Below, in pieces: positions 23,669-35,673 of a stretch of DNA of 64,000 nt. The notes beneath the pieces are model-generated. The model did no database searches and was not told the origin of the DNA. It saw only the letters and a list, made by a program, of their open reading frames with translations. How positions within the stretch are numbered: position 1 is the stretch's first letter; each line of letters starts with the position of its first letter. Source of the stretch: Lactifluus volemus (lineage: Eukaryota; Basidiomycota; Agaricomycetes; Russulales; Russulaceae); the NCBI GenBank assembly GCA_022376515.1, contig WTXI01000003.1:434001-498000 (forward strand). Reading direction: 5' to 3'. A program made the position numbers and the translations under genes.

Positions 23669-25954
23669 GATCTCTTTCACGTCCTTCAGGTTGTTGTTGG
23701 GTAATAGATATCGAATAAGTCAGAAGAGGGATGATAAGATTGAAAGTAGGGCAAAAATAAGAAGGCCACGTTGGTTTCTTATATATCTGGAGCACCGCCC
23801 CGTGCTATAATTCGTAGGAAAGGGAAGGTACAGCCGAGATCGCCTTTTAATTTCTTGGACAAGCGACATATTTGGGGGACCGGGAGGGGATGCTGCGGTG
23901 ACTAAGTCGGCTTCACATAATTTGCTGAAGTTGGTCCACGAAAAAGAAACCTAGGATCTGTTTGTAGTATCCTTGGCTGTCAAATAAGCGATCTTGATCT
24001 CTGAGTCATTGAACAGCCGCGTTCTGTTATGCACCGCACAAAACAAAATCGGCTATAAGTCACTCGGTAATACGAAAAGATATACAATAGGACTCACGAA
24101 TGATATCTAAAATACAACCTGCGTGCGCACATACGGCTGGCAGAAGAGATGCGGCTCCTGCTGCTCTTACTTAGAGAAGAAGGCTCAAGACACTGATAGG
24201 TGGGTGCAGAACGTATCGGCTCAGCCATTTTCCTGTTCGGGCCATGGTGAAACCCACACGAAAAGGGTTGTCCCAACTCGAAGGACTAGATGGATCGGTG
24301 GCACCTGTGAAGCTGACAGGCAGTGCTGCCACTGAGCTGGTTTGCTGAGACATCGACGTGTCAGGAACGTCCGACGCGGCACGGAGGCAGTCCGGATCAC
24401 GCCCATCTATAGTAATCGCACGGCGCGCGGCGGGCGCAACGTGTGACCCGAAAGTCGCCAAATTGGAGATCTTTGAGACTCCAAGTGTCCGAATTTATCT
24501 CCGACCTCGAAGCTCCTTCCGACTTCGTAGAGGCTCGAAGGTGCCTGACGTATTTTCTTTTAAGCCCCCTGAACAGTTGCCGAACAAGTTTGAATAAATA
24601 TGAAAGGTAGGTCGTGACGCCATGATACTTCTTCAGATTTCAGTTTATGGTCTTGCCAGTGACTAGCTACAGAGTACAAAGGATTCCGGTGTTAAACCTG
24701 TGCCAGTCCATCAGGCCGTTCTTCTGAGTCTCATGTCAACCTGGCTTCCCAAGTCCCAAGAGGAAATCTCAAAATCGGACAACAATTATTGCTGTCCCAT
24801 TCGTAGACGCATTTTCATCAGCCACAACTAATAATGCACAGCGACCAATTCATTACGAACCCCTTGCACTGACAGAACTCGGGGGGGCTGTCCATGTCCA
24901 CGCGGAAGGTTCTTCCGAGCATCCGTCCAAAAACAGGTGTGATATATCCTAATTAGACCGCAGAGCCTTGCGGATTTCGGGCTTGTGATAAATCTGGTAA
25001 TTGACAATCAGATTTGGACCAATCCCCCCTCCCCTGGCGCCCTCACAAGCGCCGGAACCTTTCCTTTATCATAGTATTTAGTTCTGTACATGTGAAACTG
25101 CGCAGTGCGCACTGCAATGCTATATTATACCCACGGTTCCACTACATTATTTGGTCACCGTCGTATATTCTCATTGGGGATACTTCGAGGTATACTGTAT
25201 AACAAGCAAACAGGCGCGCAGGACGCAACTTCCGAGTCAGTGCGTAACCGAACCGCCACTCATACCCACGATGCCCGGGCCGGCGCCAAGCGAAATCTCC
25301 CACTCCCATCAGCCCACGCCATCAACTGGAACCTCATCCTAGTATTCCTTCCTTTGTCACCACCTCTCTCTGCTCTACACTTAGCTTCATTCAATAAAGC
25401 CATCCATAGAACCAAATAGCAGGCACAGTGCTCACGTGTTGACCGCGACCCTCAAGTTCCAGAGTGAAGTAGCAACACTTGCTGAAGCTTCAAGTTGCAC
25501 ATGCTCAAGACGTTCAGCGTTCTTCACCGCATCGAGTCTCAGCTTTTCCCCGCCATGCACGTTCTCAAGGTCATGCAGAGTTTATTCCCTTGACATGCCC
25601 CACCTTTCATATTCCTTTTCTTCACCGCCCCATTTCGTTCTGTGCATTGCTCAAACTCACCCACACTGGCAAGTCTCGTGATCATGACGCATACATTACA
25701 GTTCGTGATCTAATGTCCTTTTTCTCTCTCTTTATTACATACTAGCGATGGCTACTTTTTGCCCTTTTCGGCTCGCTCGAGCTCGGGCGAGCTCGAGCGG
25801 GTCCAAAAGTTTAATGCAAGTTTCCTGATGCAACTACCTTAAGTACTGTAGCCTTTGTGTCCCTCGCGCCTCATTCCTTTCTCTTTCTGCCTGAGGTTAG
25901 TATCTTATCACACTTTCCTTTATTTCTAAGTTACTTACTATCTACCTAGTAGCC
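23669..25954. other. Duplicated flank of ANK2 and upstream region of the GH71 gene
   Basis: To about 25,410 this is homologous to the upstream flanks of the other array units (markers near 24,050, 24,685 and 25,290-25,400). After that it is the upstream region of the GH71 gene, with a strong palindrome at 25,774-25,799 and a TTTCCTGATG end-like sequence at 25,821-25,830. No gene was seen. Confidence 0.55.
25774..25799. promoter_or_regulatory. Perfect 12-bp inverted repeat upstream of the GH71 gene
   Basis: CGCTCGAGCTCG, a 2-nt GG spacer, then its exact reverse complement CGAGCTCGAGCG. The arms are built of overlapping CTCGAG/GAGCTC palindromes. It lies about 155-180 bp before the GH71 ATG in otherwise unremarkable sequence. 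It could be a binding site for a dimeric regulator or a cruciform; the role is inference. Confidence 0.5.
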
Positions 25955-27325
25955 TTGGAATTGATTCTCGTCCAATATCAAATGCTGTTCTATCTATTCG
26001 CCATGTTCTATTTAACGGGCATCACCTCTGTCACGGCATGGGCGACCACGAAGAGTGCCAGTGACCGAGCGGTGGTTGCGCACTTTATTTTCGGAAACAC
26101 CTACGACCATACTCGCCACGATTTTCAAAGGGAATTCGACCTTGCGGCAGAAATTGGTATCGATGCGCACGTCTTCAACATCGCGCAGGATTCGTGGACA
26201 ACGCAACAATTGGATGTCGCTTTCGGCGTGGCAGCAAATTCCACCACCAAAATTGTGTTCAGCTTCGATTTCGCGGTAGCAGACTGGAACACGGGTTCCG
26301 TCATATCGACTTTGCAACGCTATAGTGAGCTGCCAGGATATTTCCGTTACCAGGGGAGTAAAGGTGGTGGAAAGGGCCTGGTTTCGACATTTGATGGACA
26401 CGCCCGATTCGACGTCGACTGGCTTGCTGTAAAAGCGGCCGTCCCCAATATTTACGTGGTGCCACACCTCTCAATCGATGAGGTCAAATCGGGCGTTCCG
26501 GGCATTAACGGCGCTCTCAATTGGAATGCTTGGCCGACCCGGAACAATTTACCTATTGATGGAAATGTTACCACCGTCGATGATCACATCATGCAGAATG
26601 CGCTAGGACACAATCAATCGTATGCCGCCCAGGTCTCTCCATGGTCCTACACAAATTTTAATGCCTATGGTATCATCAAAGAATGGGTCTTCCCGTCACA
26701 GTCCGATCTTCTGTTGACCGACCGTTGGCAACAGATGCTGGGCTTTGCGAAGTCCGCTCAAGGTGCACATATCGACATCATCCAAATCTACTCATGGAAC
26801 GATTTCGGAGAGTGCAATAGCATTAACGATATCACCATCGCGCACCCGGGCGAATTTTCCGGCGGCGATGACCTCTACAACAAAGGCTTCAAACATGACG
26901 GCTGGAGATATGTGATGCCACCATTTATCAAGGCCTTCAAATCGTTCGCTACCGCTGTCACGACAGAACACATCCAGACCGAAATCGTGACGTTTTATTT
27001 TCGACCCTACCTGGCGAAAACGCTATGTTCAGGACAATCGCGACCCATCACAGGCTCCGAGTTTCAGCATGACATGGTGGCTTTCATCGGCCAGACCAAA
27101 CGTCCAGTTCAACTCGTATTCACCTCTGGCGCTACAAGCACAGTCATCAATTTCGGGGCCGGTCTCTCTACTTCTCGGGTCCCCATGCAACTTGGACAGC
27201 AGAAGTTAAGTGCCACACGAAATGGAAAGAGCTGTGGTCAAGTCACCTCCTCCATCGTCGTTACCGACACTTGCACCACCCCGAACTACAATGCCAACGT
27301 GGAGTATATCCTACTCAACTGTTGA
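25955..27325 (+). CDS. Glycoside hydrolase family 71 alpha-1,3-glucanase (mutanase), single exon
   Basis: The 456-aa open frame is uninterrupted. Family 71 enzymes cut alpha-1,3-glucan of fungal cell walls and act outside the cell or in wall remodelling. Visible family features are VVAHFIFGNTYDHT near the N-terminus, a DLAAEIGIDAHVFNI segment, the FSFDFAVADW strand, LVSTFDGHARFDVDW, VPHLSIDEV and the conserved IIQIYSWNDFGECN near residue 280. A C-terminal region of about 130 residues rich in Ser, Thr and Cys follows (FVSGAT-like strands, final LLNC). The tenth codon is also ATG and starts a better signal peptide (MLFYLFAMFYLTGITSVTA), so 25,982 may be the true start. The gene has no intron while its neighbours have many, and it lies inside the NACHT-ankyrin array. 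Confidence 0.9.
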   Translation: MELILVQYQMLFYLFAMFYLTGITSVTAWATTKSASDRAVVAHFIFGNTYDHTRHDFQREFDLAAEIGIDAHVFNIAQDSWTTQQLDVAFGVAANSTTKIVFSFDFAVADWNTGSVISTLQRYSELPGYFRYQGSKGGGKGLVSTFDGHARFDVDWLAVKAAVPNIYVVPHLSIDEVKSGVPGINGALNWNAWPTRNNLPIDGNVTTVDDHIMQNALGHNQSYAAQVSPWSYTNFNAYGIIKEWVFPSQSDLLLTDRWQQMLGFAKSAQGAHIDIIQIYSWNDFGECNSINDITIAHPGEFSGGDDLYNKGFKHDGWRYVMPPFIKAFKSFATAVTTEHIQTEIVTFYFRPYLAKTLCSGQSRPITGSEFQHDMVAFIGQTKRPVQLVFTSGATSTVINFGAGLSTSRVPMQLGQQKLSATRNGKSCGQVTSSIVVTDTCTTPNYNANVEYILLNC

Positions 27326-28449
27326 ACAGCGCCAATCTCCCCAAGGACTCGGCAAATATACCATCGGATACTTGTATAATTCTCAGGGTTCTTGCACTGT
27401 CATTAGATTTTATGTAGCCATCTGTCTCAAATCTCACGCTGTTAATAAAGTGCATCATGCATTCATTCCGGGGTATGGATAATCTACATTCTGATCTCCT
27501 TGTTCCGCTATGCAACAGATGAAAGCAATATGGACAATCCTGTGCGCAAATAGCTGCCGATCTCCTAAGGAATTCACTGTAATGTTACTAAGACATGACA
27601 CGAAAGCTGTACCTCCGGCGTGTCATTGTTACCTCTTTATTCGGAGGATGAGGATGCACTGAACGCAGCTACCACTTCTTCGCGAGCTTGTTTATTTCTC
27701 TCGTTGCGACTTTGGTTTGTGGTAGAGATAATATTAAGTGCCGAAATGAAAGGGGAATGAAATCGAGCGGTGTGAAGTGAGCGCGAGTTGAGATCACGCG
27801 AGATATGGAGGAGGCATGCAAGAAGGGAAAAGACAAAATGGGCAAGTCAAGAACTTGAATGCCCTGCAACTCTGTGCATTCGAAGTATTTAAGCATACAA
27901 GTGCTTGAGCGGCTGCACAGCCTGCACCGCTAATTCGGACAAATAAAGGAAGATTGGTAAGCAGCCGTCTGCGTCAACCTCTGGAGAAATGCTACAGAAA
28001 AAGCAAAACAGAACAAAGTGGATAAAAAAGGTGGCAAAGTTTGAGATTCAAGACAAAGGAAACCAAAAGTCCCCCCCAAAAAAAAGTCAAAAGAGGAAAC
28101 ACATAGCAACGATGCTCACAAGGTGGGTTCATGCCCGTGGGAATATTTTAGAGTCCTGTAATTTTATAGTACTTGGATTCTGAAACAACGTGCGCTGTAA
28201 AATAAATTATTATAATAAGTTCATCGTATTCCGTACAGCTAGATCAGCTGTATATTGTCCCCATCATGTCCGAGTCAGTGCGCGAGTGAAGTCCACAGTG
28301 ATCGTCGTCGACAGTCCTGGAAGTGTCTGCCTTCCATTTCATGCTTTCCCACCATCAGCCGCATTTTCTTACCTGTAGAGCGGACGTATCAGTACATTAA
28401 CTGACTGGAAAATTCCTTCCTCACGTACCACCAAGCATCCTATCCGCGC
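27326..28449. other. Intergenic region with a copy of the DUF2235-upstream repeat
   Basis: At about 27,770-27,895 lies a segment (GGCATGCAAGAAGGGAAAAG, then CATTCGAAGTATTTAAGC) that also occurs near 4,915-4,985 and 42,905-42,970 upstream of the two DUF2235 genes. From about 28,190 the sequence is the duplicated 3' flank shared with ANK2 and ANK5. I saw no gene. Confidence 0.55.
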
Positions 28450-31362
28450 TCATTTGGCGCCGTACTCACGTAGCAATTCCACAACATTGTGGTCCCCTCT
28501 CTTCAAAGCTATATCGAGTGCGGTCCTACCCGACTTGTCCTCTGCATTTAGATTTGCCCGATGCTTGAATGGCCGCTGGGTGAACAGGGCGGACAACCAA
28601 CTAAGGCAAGAGGTCGATGTCTCATGCCGCGCGTTCGCAGCTTCAATGTGCTCCAATAACATTCGCGTAATATCGAGTCGACTGCCGGTATTTCCACCAT
28701 CTAATGCCAAGTGCAATGCGACTCTTCCGAGCGAATCTGGGACACTGATGTCCGCGTTGTGTTCCAGCAGCATCCAAGTGATGTCCAGTTGATCCTGGTA
28801 TACGGCCACGTGGAGAGGAGTCTGACCCTTGTTATTCTGGGTGTTGATGTTAGCGTTGTGTTTGATTAGCGTCCGAGCGACGTCGAGTCGTCCCCTGTGT
28901 ACCGCAATATACAGGGGAGTTTTTCCCTTGTTATTCCGGGCGTTGACGTTAGCCTTGCACTTGATTAACATCCGGGCGATGTCAGGGTGCTCCTGGTTCG
29001 CGGCTATGTGTAGGGGAGTGTTGCCTTCCTCGTCTTGTTCATTGACGTTAGTCACATTATCGATTAACGCCCGGACGATGTCGAAGTGTCGAGAGTGCAC
29101 CGCCAGATGCAGGGGTGTCTTGCCCTTCTTGTCCCGGCAAGTCACGTCAGCTTTGTGCTCGATTAACGTCTGAACGACATCGATGGACCGCCGGCCAACT
29201 GCTAAGTGCAGGGGTGTCCTCCCATCCTTATCCTGGGCTTCAATGTCAGCTTCGTGCTTGATGAGAATCTGAACGGTGTTGAGGGGGCCCCTCTCTGCTG
29301 CAAGATGCAGTGGGGTCATATCGTTCTCGTCCCGTGCGTGCACATCCGCCCCATGATCGAGTAGCCACTGTAAGATCTCGATAGCAGGAACGACTTGATC
29401 AGATGCCTGGGATGCAACATGCAGCAGCGTGCTCTTGGTGCCGTCCTGTGTGTTGACCTTCGCCCCGTGAGTGTAGAGTAGCTCTGCAACGTCAAATCTG
29501 GCCCCCATCAATGCTCCATTTAGTGGTGTACCCGCAGCGTGAACCCTGGGATTGACATGTTGCGGATGCTTCGCAATGAGATGCCCCACAATGTCATATA
29601 AACCGTAGAACGCCGCATAAAATAGTGGGGCTGGGAAATAATCTGCACAAGTGGGTGGGCTTTTTTCAGCGTCGCAAAGTCGGTGCCATGCTTTCCAGTG
29701 TGGTTTGTCCCCATCAAGAAAATATTCGATTGTGTCCCGAATCCTCGATGAAACCCCCTTGAACAGGACATGGACGTCCCAGTAATTGGCCGCATATTGT
29801 GCGAGTGGAAAGTCTGCAACATAAGGCCCGCTAGAGAGGTCATCCAAACAGAGCAGGACGCCGAGGCAGGCCTGGGCGAGGGTCGCATGTGCAGATTGGA
29901 GAGAGATGTGATAGCGTGACACATCTCCTCTTGAATTCGCGAAGCGTTCCGAGGTCAGGAACTCCTTGACGGAAAAGTGTGAGAATTGAACCACTCCTGA
30001 ATCAATCGAAATTAGGCTCGAACACGCGGAGAGAACTGGCATGGCTTGTTGGTCCATCGCGGAGTTGACCCTCGGGATCCCGGCCCGGCCGGCGGCGTCA
30101 AAGTCTACTGCCAGCACCTGTGCGAGCTCCTCAACACGGAGTGGTCGAACCACAACGGTGAGACATTGCAAGAGACGATGCGCATGTTCTCGGTTCGCCT
30201 TGTCGATGGAATTCAGTATCTGTTCATACGACTGGTCCAGAGTTTCAGGCAGTTTACGGAGGACGCCTTGCAGATCTGGCGAAAGAGGATGTCGCAACAA
30301 TTCTAGTTGGCAGCAGGCCAATCTGAACCTGTTAGACGGGGTGAATAAGAATGTCAATTATTGGGGGTGATGAACTTACACCCCATCAGTGTTTTTGCTG
30401 AGTGTCTCCACAACTAGCTTCTTATCCTTCTCCGACCAACTCCCCATCTTCGGGTCCGAATAAACCACAGAATTAATGTAGTCCACGATTTCTCCTTTAT
30501 GTTCACTTTGCTCGTGAAGGGACACAGAAAACGTTATTAAATCCTTGAGTGCTATGGGTATACCGACCTCTGGCCGACTGGTGACACAAAGGTGTAAATT
30601 CGGGAGGTGAAAACCAGCAAGCTCTTCGATAAGTTTGAGAACCTGCTCCCGTGGAGAGGGAATTTCAGACTCGGAGCTGTTCGGACACTCATCGACTCCA
30701 TCTATGATCAGGTAAACAGAATCTTGATCCGGGTGTGAGAGCATTTTCCTTAAGCACCTTGCTAATGTGTCATCGCTAGGCCGTTGATTACCATCCTCGT
30801 ATAACGAGTGGAGGTGAGAGAGTATGTCGGATAGGCGATGAGATTGAGTGGAAAGCTGGAAAAGAAGTGAACGAAGTAGGCTGTCGCGGCTTTGCTTATT
30901 TTCATCCCGGAAGTCAAAGTAAAAATAGGTTAGCCCTGCATTGCGAAAAGCCTTGACGTGTTCGATTATAGAGGAACTAGTCGATGATTCAGTCGACACG
31001 GGTAGTGGTAGTCGAGATCCACCTACCAGAGAACAGTTTTCCCTGAGCCCGCTACAAAGAAGGGGACGTTCAGATGATGTGTGATAGTGGTGGAGTAAGA
31101 ACAACATACGTTTCCCATTGATCCATAGGAAAGAAGGAGTCGACTCCCATTTGTTGAAGACGTTGCCCTTAAAGAACCACGCGGGTGTGCTCTTGTGGTG
31201 GGCGGTAAGCGTAATGTGGTGATTTGTCGATGGGTCCGGCGGAGAGAGCCATCTTCGAAATTCTCGTTCCCTCTGCTTTGGTATGAGGTAATTTAAAACT
31301 TCTGAAGGAAGAGCACTGACTGTCTGATCAACGGCGTCGTTTATCGCTGTTTGCTTGGTCAT
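28450..31362 (-). CDS. NACHT-ankyrin STAND protein, array member 3 (ANK3), longest copy
   Basis: Exons 31362-31321, 31272-31110, 31051-31027, 30976-30380 and 30328-28450 join in frame to 901 aa. Exon 2 has REREFRRWLSPPDPST and AWFFKGNVFNKWESTPS. The 25-nt exon encodes GKPGSGKT. Exon 4 holds YFYFDFRDENKQSRDSLLR and Walker B VYLIIDGVDECPN. Exon 5 holds the NACHT C-terminal helices and about eleven ankyrin repeats, ending in a canonical capping unit TALDIALKRGDHNVVELL...GAK. That ending makes it the most complete member. The first intron (31320-31273) lacks stop codons, so exons 1 and 2 look like one open frame, but the GTCAGT donor and CAG acceptor match the other members. The ATG position used by ANK1 and ANK5 is GTG here, so the start is taken 36 nt downstream. 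Confidence 0.85.
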
Positions 31363-33101
31363 CCGTGTCTTGGCCTCGTATTACACGATCACTTTCACGT
31401 TCTTGTGGTCGGGTAACAGAATGGACGTAAGTCGGAAGGGGATTGACAAGGTTGAAATTAGGATGGAGATAAGAGAGGGCTGCATCGGCTCCTCAAATAC
31501 AGTATAAAAAGCACTGCCTCATGCTACACGACGCTCAGTACAGGAAAGTACAGCCAAAGCCCAAGTGTTTGCCAATGTTTTTTTTTGGGACAAACCACAT
31601 ATCAAGTGACCGGCAGGGGAAACTATGGTGGCCAAAGTAGCTCTGCGCTGGAATGGGCCGAAAAGTCTGTGAATGAGGAAACTAGGATCCGATTGCGGTG
31701 TCCTTGGTTGTGACGTTGATCACTGCCAGTGAACAGCATTTGGTAATCAAAGAATACAAAATCGGCTATAAGCCATCACGGTAAATTTGTGATGCATTTC
31801 ACGAGCGATATGTGAAGACAATCTGCGTTTGCACATATAGCTAACAGAAGGGATGAAGGTTCTGCTGTTCCTAGAGGACAAGGATAGCGCATAACATATC
31901 CGAGTCGGAGCTCAAACCGGTTCGTAGAGATGGCCGAATCACGTGAACATAGCTCCGTAAGGGGACAATCATTCCCACGCCGTTCCATGGATGAGCGCTG
32001 GCCTAAAACTGGCGGGCTAATTAAACCTTTGCCACTGGCAGCGTCGGAGACCTTCCTCAATCATATACAAGTGAAACTGCGCATGCAGCGCTATACCAAA
32101 CCCATGATTTCAGTAAGTTACGCCCGTCTGTTTCGTTCAAATACATCAATTCGAATGCCGTTGTCCATCACGTGAATTTGCGTGCCTACTGGTTGAATTG
32201 ATACAACAAGGCAGTGAAACTCGTCACAGCCACGACTGCCTAACTTGCTGTCTAGCGACACGTTCGTAGCACCTGAACTTCCTTCGGCCTCGTCCTGGAA
32301 ATCCCTGTTACGCCTTCCTTGATCACCAACTCCGTCTGCTCTGCACGAGCTTCACTCAACAAACCCATCCGGACAAATCGACAGCTATACCTACATCCTG
32401 CGTCCTCACGCCATCCTATTTCTGTCTCAGCCAAGCTCACTCTCAGCTACATTTCAGGTTTCTTCGCAATTGGGGAGTTGCAGCAATCTTTCGCTGCTCT
32501 CCATTGTACATTTCGAGTGGCCTTAAATTCATTTTGTTATCGTAATTAGTAGAAGTGTCCAGAGTAACTTAAGTAATAATGCATCAGAGACCAGATAGCG
32601 AGATATATGGGCAGAGAGAAGCACGAGGCTCTCCCAAAATCATAGTCGAACGAGACAACTATTGAAATGCATAATTGTGAGGTAAAGAGTAACGCAAGGG
32701 AGAAAACTGAATTGTATGGACGCAGCGCGAGGCATAGCTTGGATGACAAAGAGTCACCTAGTTCAAACAAATTACCGTACCGGGCGAACAAAAGCAAACG
32801 CGAGGCGATCTTGAGCATACAAGAGACCGAGAGACACGATGCCAAAAGAGGGCGGGACTATACCCGAGGCACAAACGCATCGTGACTGGGGTAAAGTTAC
32901 AGCGCGCACAATAAAGAAAGGGGCGTGGTTGGAAATCCAGGACCTTGGCAGCTATATCGAGTGTGACGCTGAAGCGATCATCCGAGCCACTCTGGTTTGT
33001 TACGGCCGTATGGCTCTGAACAAGGAGTCCCACAGGGAAGACTTGGAAAAAGTTGACGCTCTATCCAGCATGCTTATACCTGCAAAGCGTTCCGTTAACA
33101 T
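31363..33101. other. Duplicated flank of ANK3, no gene seen
   Basis: This is a shorter copy (about 1.7 kb) of the upstream flank seen at the other units, with ACAAAATCGGCTATAAGCCA near 31,760 and the pyrimidine-rich block near 32,300-32,370. The remainder, towards ANK4, shows no gene. Confidence 0.5.
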
Positions 33102-35673
33102 TCACATGTAATTGAACTGACTGCTGGTGTTCTCACTATCCGATTTCGTGCGCGATCTGTGCAGGACTAATGCGTGATCGATGCTGAGTCGCCTATGGAC
33201 CAATGCTACACGCGGGGGGGTGTTGCCGTTGGTATTCCGGACCTTTACGTCGGCCTTCAAGTTGTATTTGACTAACGCCTGAGCGATGTCGGGGTGCTCC
33301 CAGTTCCGAGTCGCTGCTACATCTAGGGGTGTCCTGCCCTCCCTGTCCTGTTCATGGACGTCAGCGTTGTGCTTCATTAACATCCGGACGATGTCAAAGT
33401 GTTGCCGGTGCACCGCTAGATGCAGGGGTGTCTTGCCCTTCTTATCCCGGCAATTCACGTTAGCTTTGTGCTTGAGTAATACCTGAACGACCTCGGAGGA
33501 TCGCCCGTGGACTGCTAGGTGTAAGGGGGTCCTTCCATCCTTATCCTGGGCTTCAATGTTGGCTTCGTGCTTGATGAGCATCTGAATGGTGTTGAGGGGC
33601 CCCTTCTCTGCTGCAAGATGCAGTGGGGTCTTATCGTTCTCATCCCGTGCGTGCACATCCGCCCCATGACCGAATAGCCACTGCAAGATCTCGATAGCAG
33701 GAACGACTTGGTCAGATGCCTGGGGTGCAACATGCAGCAGCGTGGTCTTGGTGCTGTCCTGTATGTTGACCTTCGCCCCGCGGGTGTAGAGTAGCTCTGC
33801 AACTTTGAATTGGGCACCCATTAATGCTCCATTAAGTGGAGTACCCGCAGTGTGAACCCTGGGATTGACATGTTGCGGATGCTTTGTAATGAGGTGTTCC
33901 ACAATGTCATATAAACCGTAGGATGCCGCGTAGAACAGTGGGACTGGGAAATAATCTGCGTTCTTGTTATCGTCGCCAAGCCGGTGCCACGCTTTCCAGT
34001 GCGGTTTGTCGCCATCAAGGAAATATTCGATTGTGTCCTGAACCCTTGATGACACACCCTTGAATAGGACATGGACGTCCCAGTATTTGGCCGCATATTG
34101 GGCGAGTGGGAAGTCGACAACATTGTGTCGACTAGAGTGATCATCCAAGCAGAGCAGGACGCTGAGGCAGGCCTGGGCGAGGGTCGCATGTGCAGATTGG
34201 AGAGAGATATGAGAATGTGAAGCATCTCTTGAATTCGCGAGGTGTTTCGAGGTCATGTATTCTTTAACCGAAAAGTGGGAGAATTGGACCACTTGCGAAT
34301 CGATCGAAATTAAGCTTGAACAAGCGGAGAGCATGGCTTGGCGTTGATTCCCCGTCTGCCAATCCGAGTTGACCTTTGGGACCCTTGCCCGGCCGGCCGC
34401 GCCAAAGTCGACTGCAAGCACCTGTGCGAGCTCCTCAACACGGAGTGGTCGAATTGCGACGGTGAGACATTGCAAGATACGATGTACATGCTCTCGATCC
34501 ATCTTGTCGATTGACTGCAGGATCTGTTCGTACGCCTGGTCCAGGGTTTCGGGTAATCCACGAAGAACAAATCCCAAATCATGCGAACGATTGCGCCGCA
34601 GGGATTCTAATTGACAACAGGTCAATTGAAACCTGTCAAACTGTGAATAATTATCAATCATGGAGGGCAACAGACTTACACCCCGTGGGATTTCTTGTTG
34701 AGCGTCTCCACCACTAGTGTCTTGTCGTTCTCCGACCAACTCCTTATCTTCGGGTCCGAATGAACTTCATATTTGACGTAGTTAACAATGTCTTCCTTGT
34801 GTCCAATTTGTTCGTGAAGGGACACAGAAAGCGTTGTTGAGTCCTTGAAGACGCCGCGTTCACCGACCTCTATTCGACTGGTCACGCATAGGTGGAAATT
34901 TGGGAGGCACAAGCCAACGAGCTCTTCGATAAGTTTGAGAACTTGCTCCCTTGGAGATGGAATCCCAGACTCGGAGATGTCCGAGCACTCATCGACACCG
35001 TCGATGATCAGGTAAACAGGGCTTCGATCCCGGTGTAAGAGCATTTTCTTCAAGCATAGAGTCATTTCGGAATCGCTAGGCTGTCGTTCGCGGCCCTTGC
35101 ATTCCGAATGAAGATGAGAGAGTTTGTCGGAAAAGTGATGAGACTGAGTGGAAAGTTGAAAAAGGAGTGAACGGAGCAGGTTCTTGCAGCTTGGCTTATT
35201 TTCGTCACGGAAGTGGAAGTAAAAATAAGCCATAGACGCCAGTCCTGCCTTGCGAAGAGCCTTGACGTGTTCCACTATTGAAGAACTACTCGATGATTTA
35301 GTTGATAGCGATAGTGAAAGTCGAGAGTTACTAACCAGAAAACAGATTTCCCTGAGCCCGCTACAAGGAAGGGGGTGATCAGTTGAGGTTTGGTGGAATA
35401 CGAGAACAACCTACGTCTGCCATGGATCCATAGGAGAGAGCTCGAAGGACTCGACTTCCATTTGTTGAAGATATCGCCTTTAAAGAACCATGTGGCAGTG
35501 CCCTTGTGATGCGCAGTGCGTGTAATGTTGTGATTAATTGATGGATCAGGTGGAGAAAGCCATCTTCGAAGTCCTTCTCCAGGGCCCCTCTACTTCGTCG
35601 TGAGGTTATGTAAACCCCCTGGGGTGAGAACTTGAACACTGACCGCCTGATCAACACTTTGATCTATCGTCAT
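33102..35673 (-). CDS. NACHT-ankyrin STAND protein, array member 4 (ANK4), short C-terminus
   Basis: Exons 35673-35644, 35589-35415, 35360-35336, 35285-34680 and 34632-33102 join in frame to 788 aa from the ATG in MTIDQSVDQ. The frame stays open upstream to about 35,829 without the ATG used by its paralogues, so the true start is uncertain. Exon 2 has RRWLSPPDPS, TWFFKGDIFNKW and a two-codon insertion (KSSPSSSLLW). The P-loop is GRPGSGKS. Walker B is VYLIIDGVDEC. The ankyrin region is clear for about eight repeats (TPLHLAVHGRSSEVVQVLL, TPLDVAATRNWEHPDIA), then degrades (NTPPRVALVHRRLS) and ends early, so the C-terminal repeats and cap of ANK3 are missing. All catalytic-type motifs of the ATPase remain. 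Confidence 0.8.
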
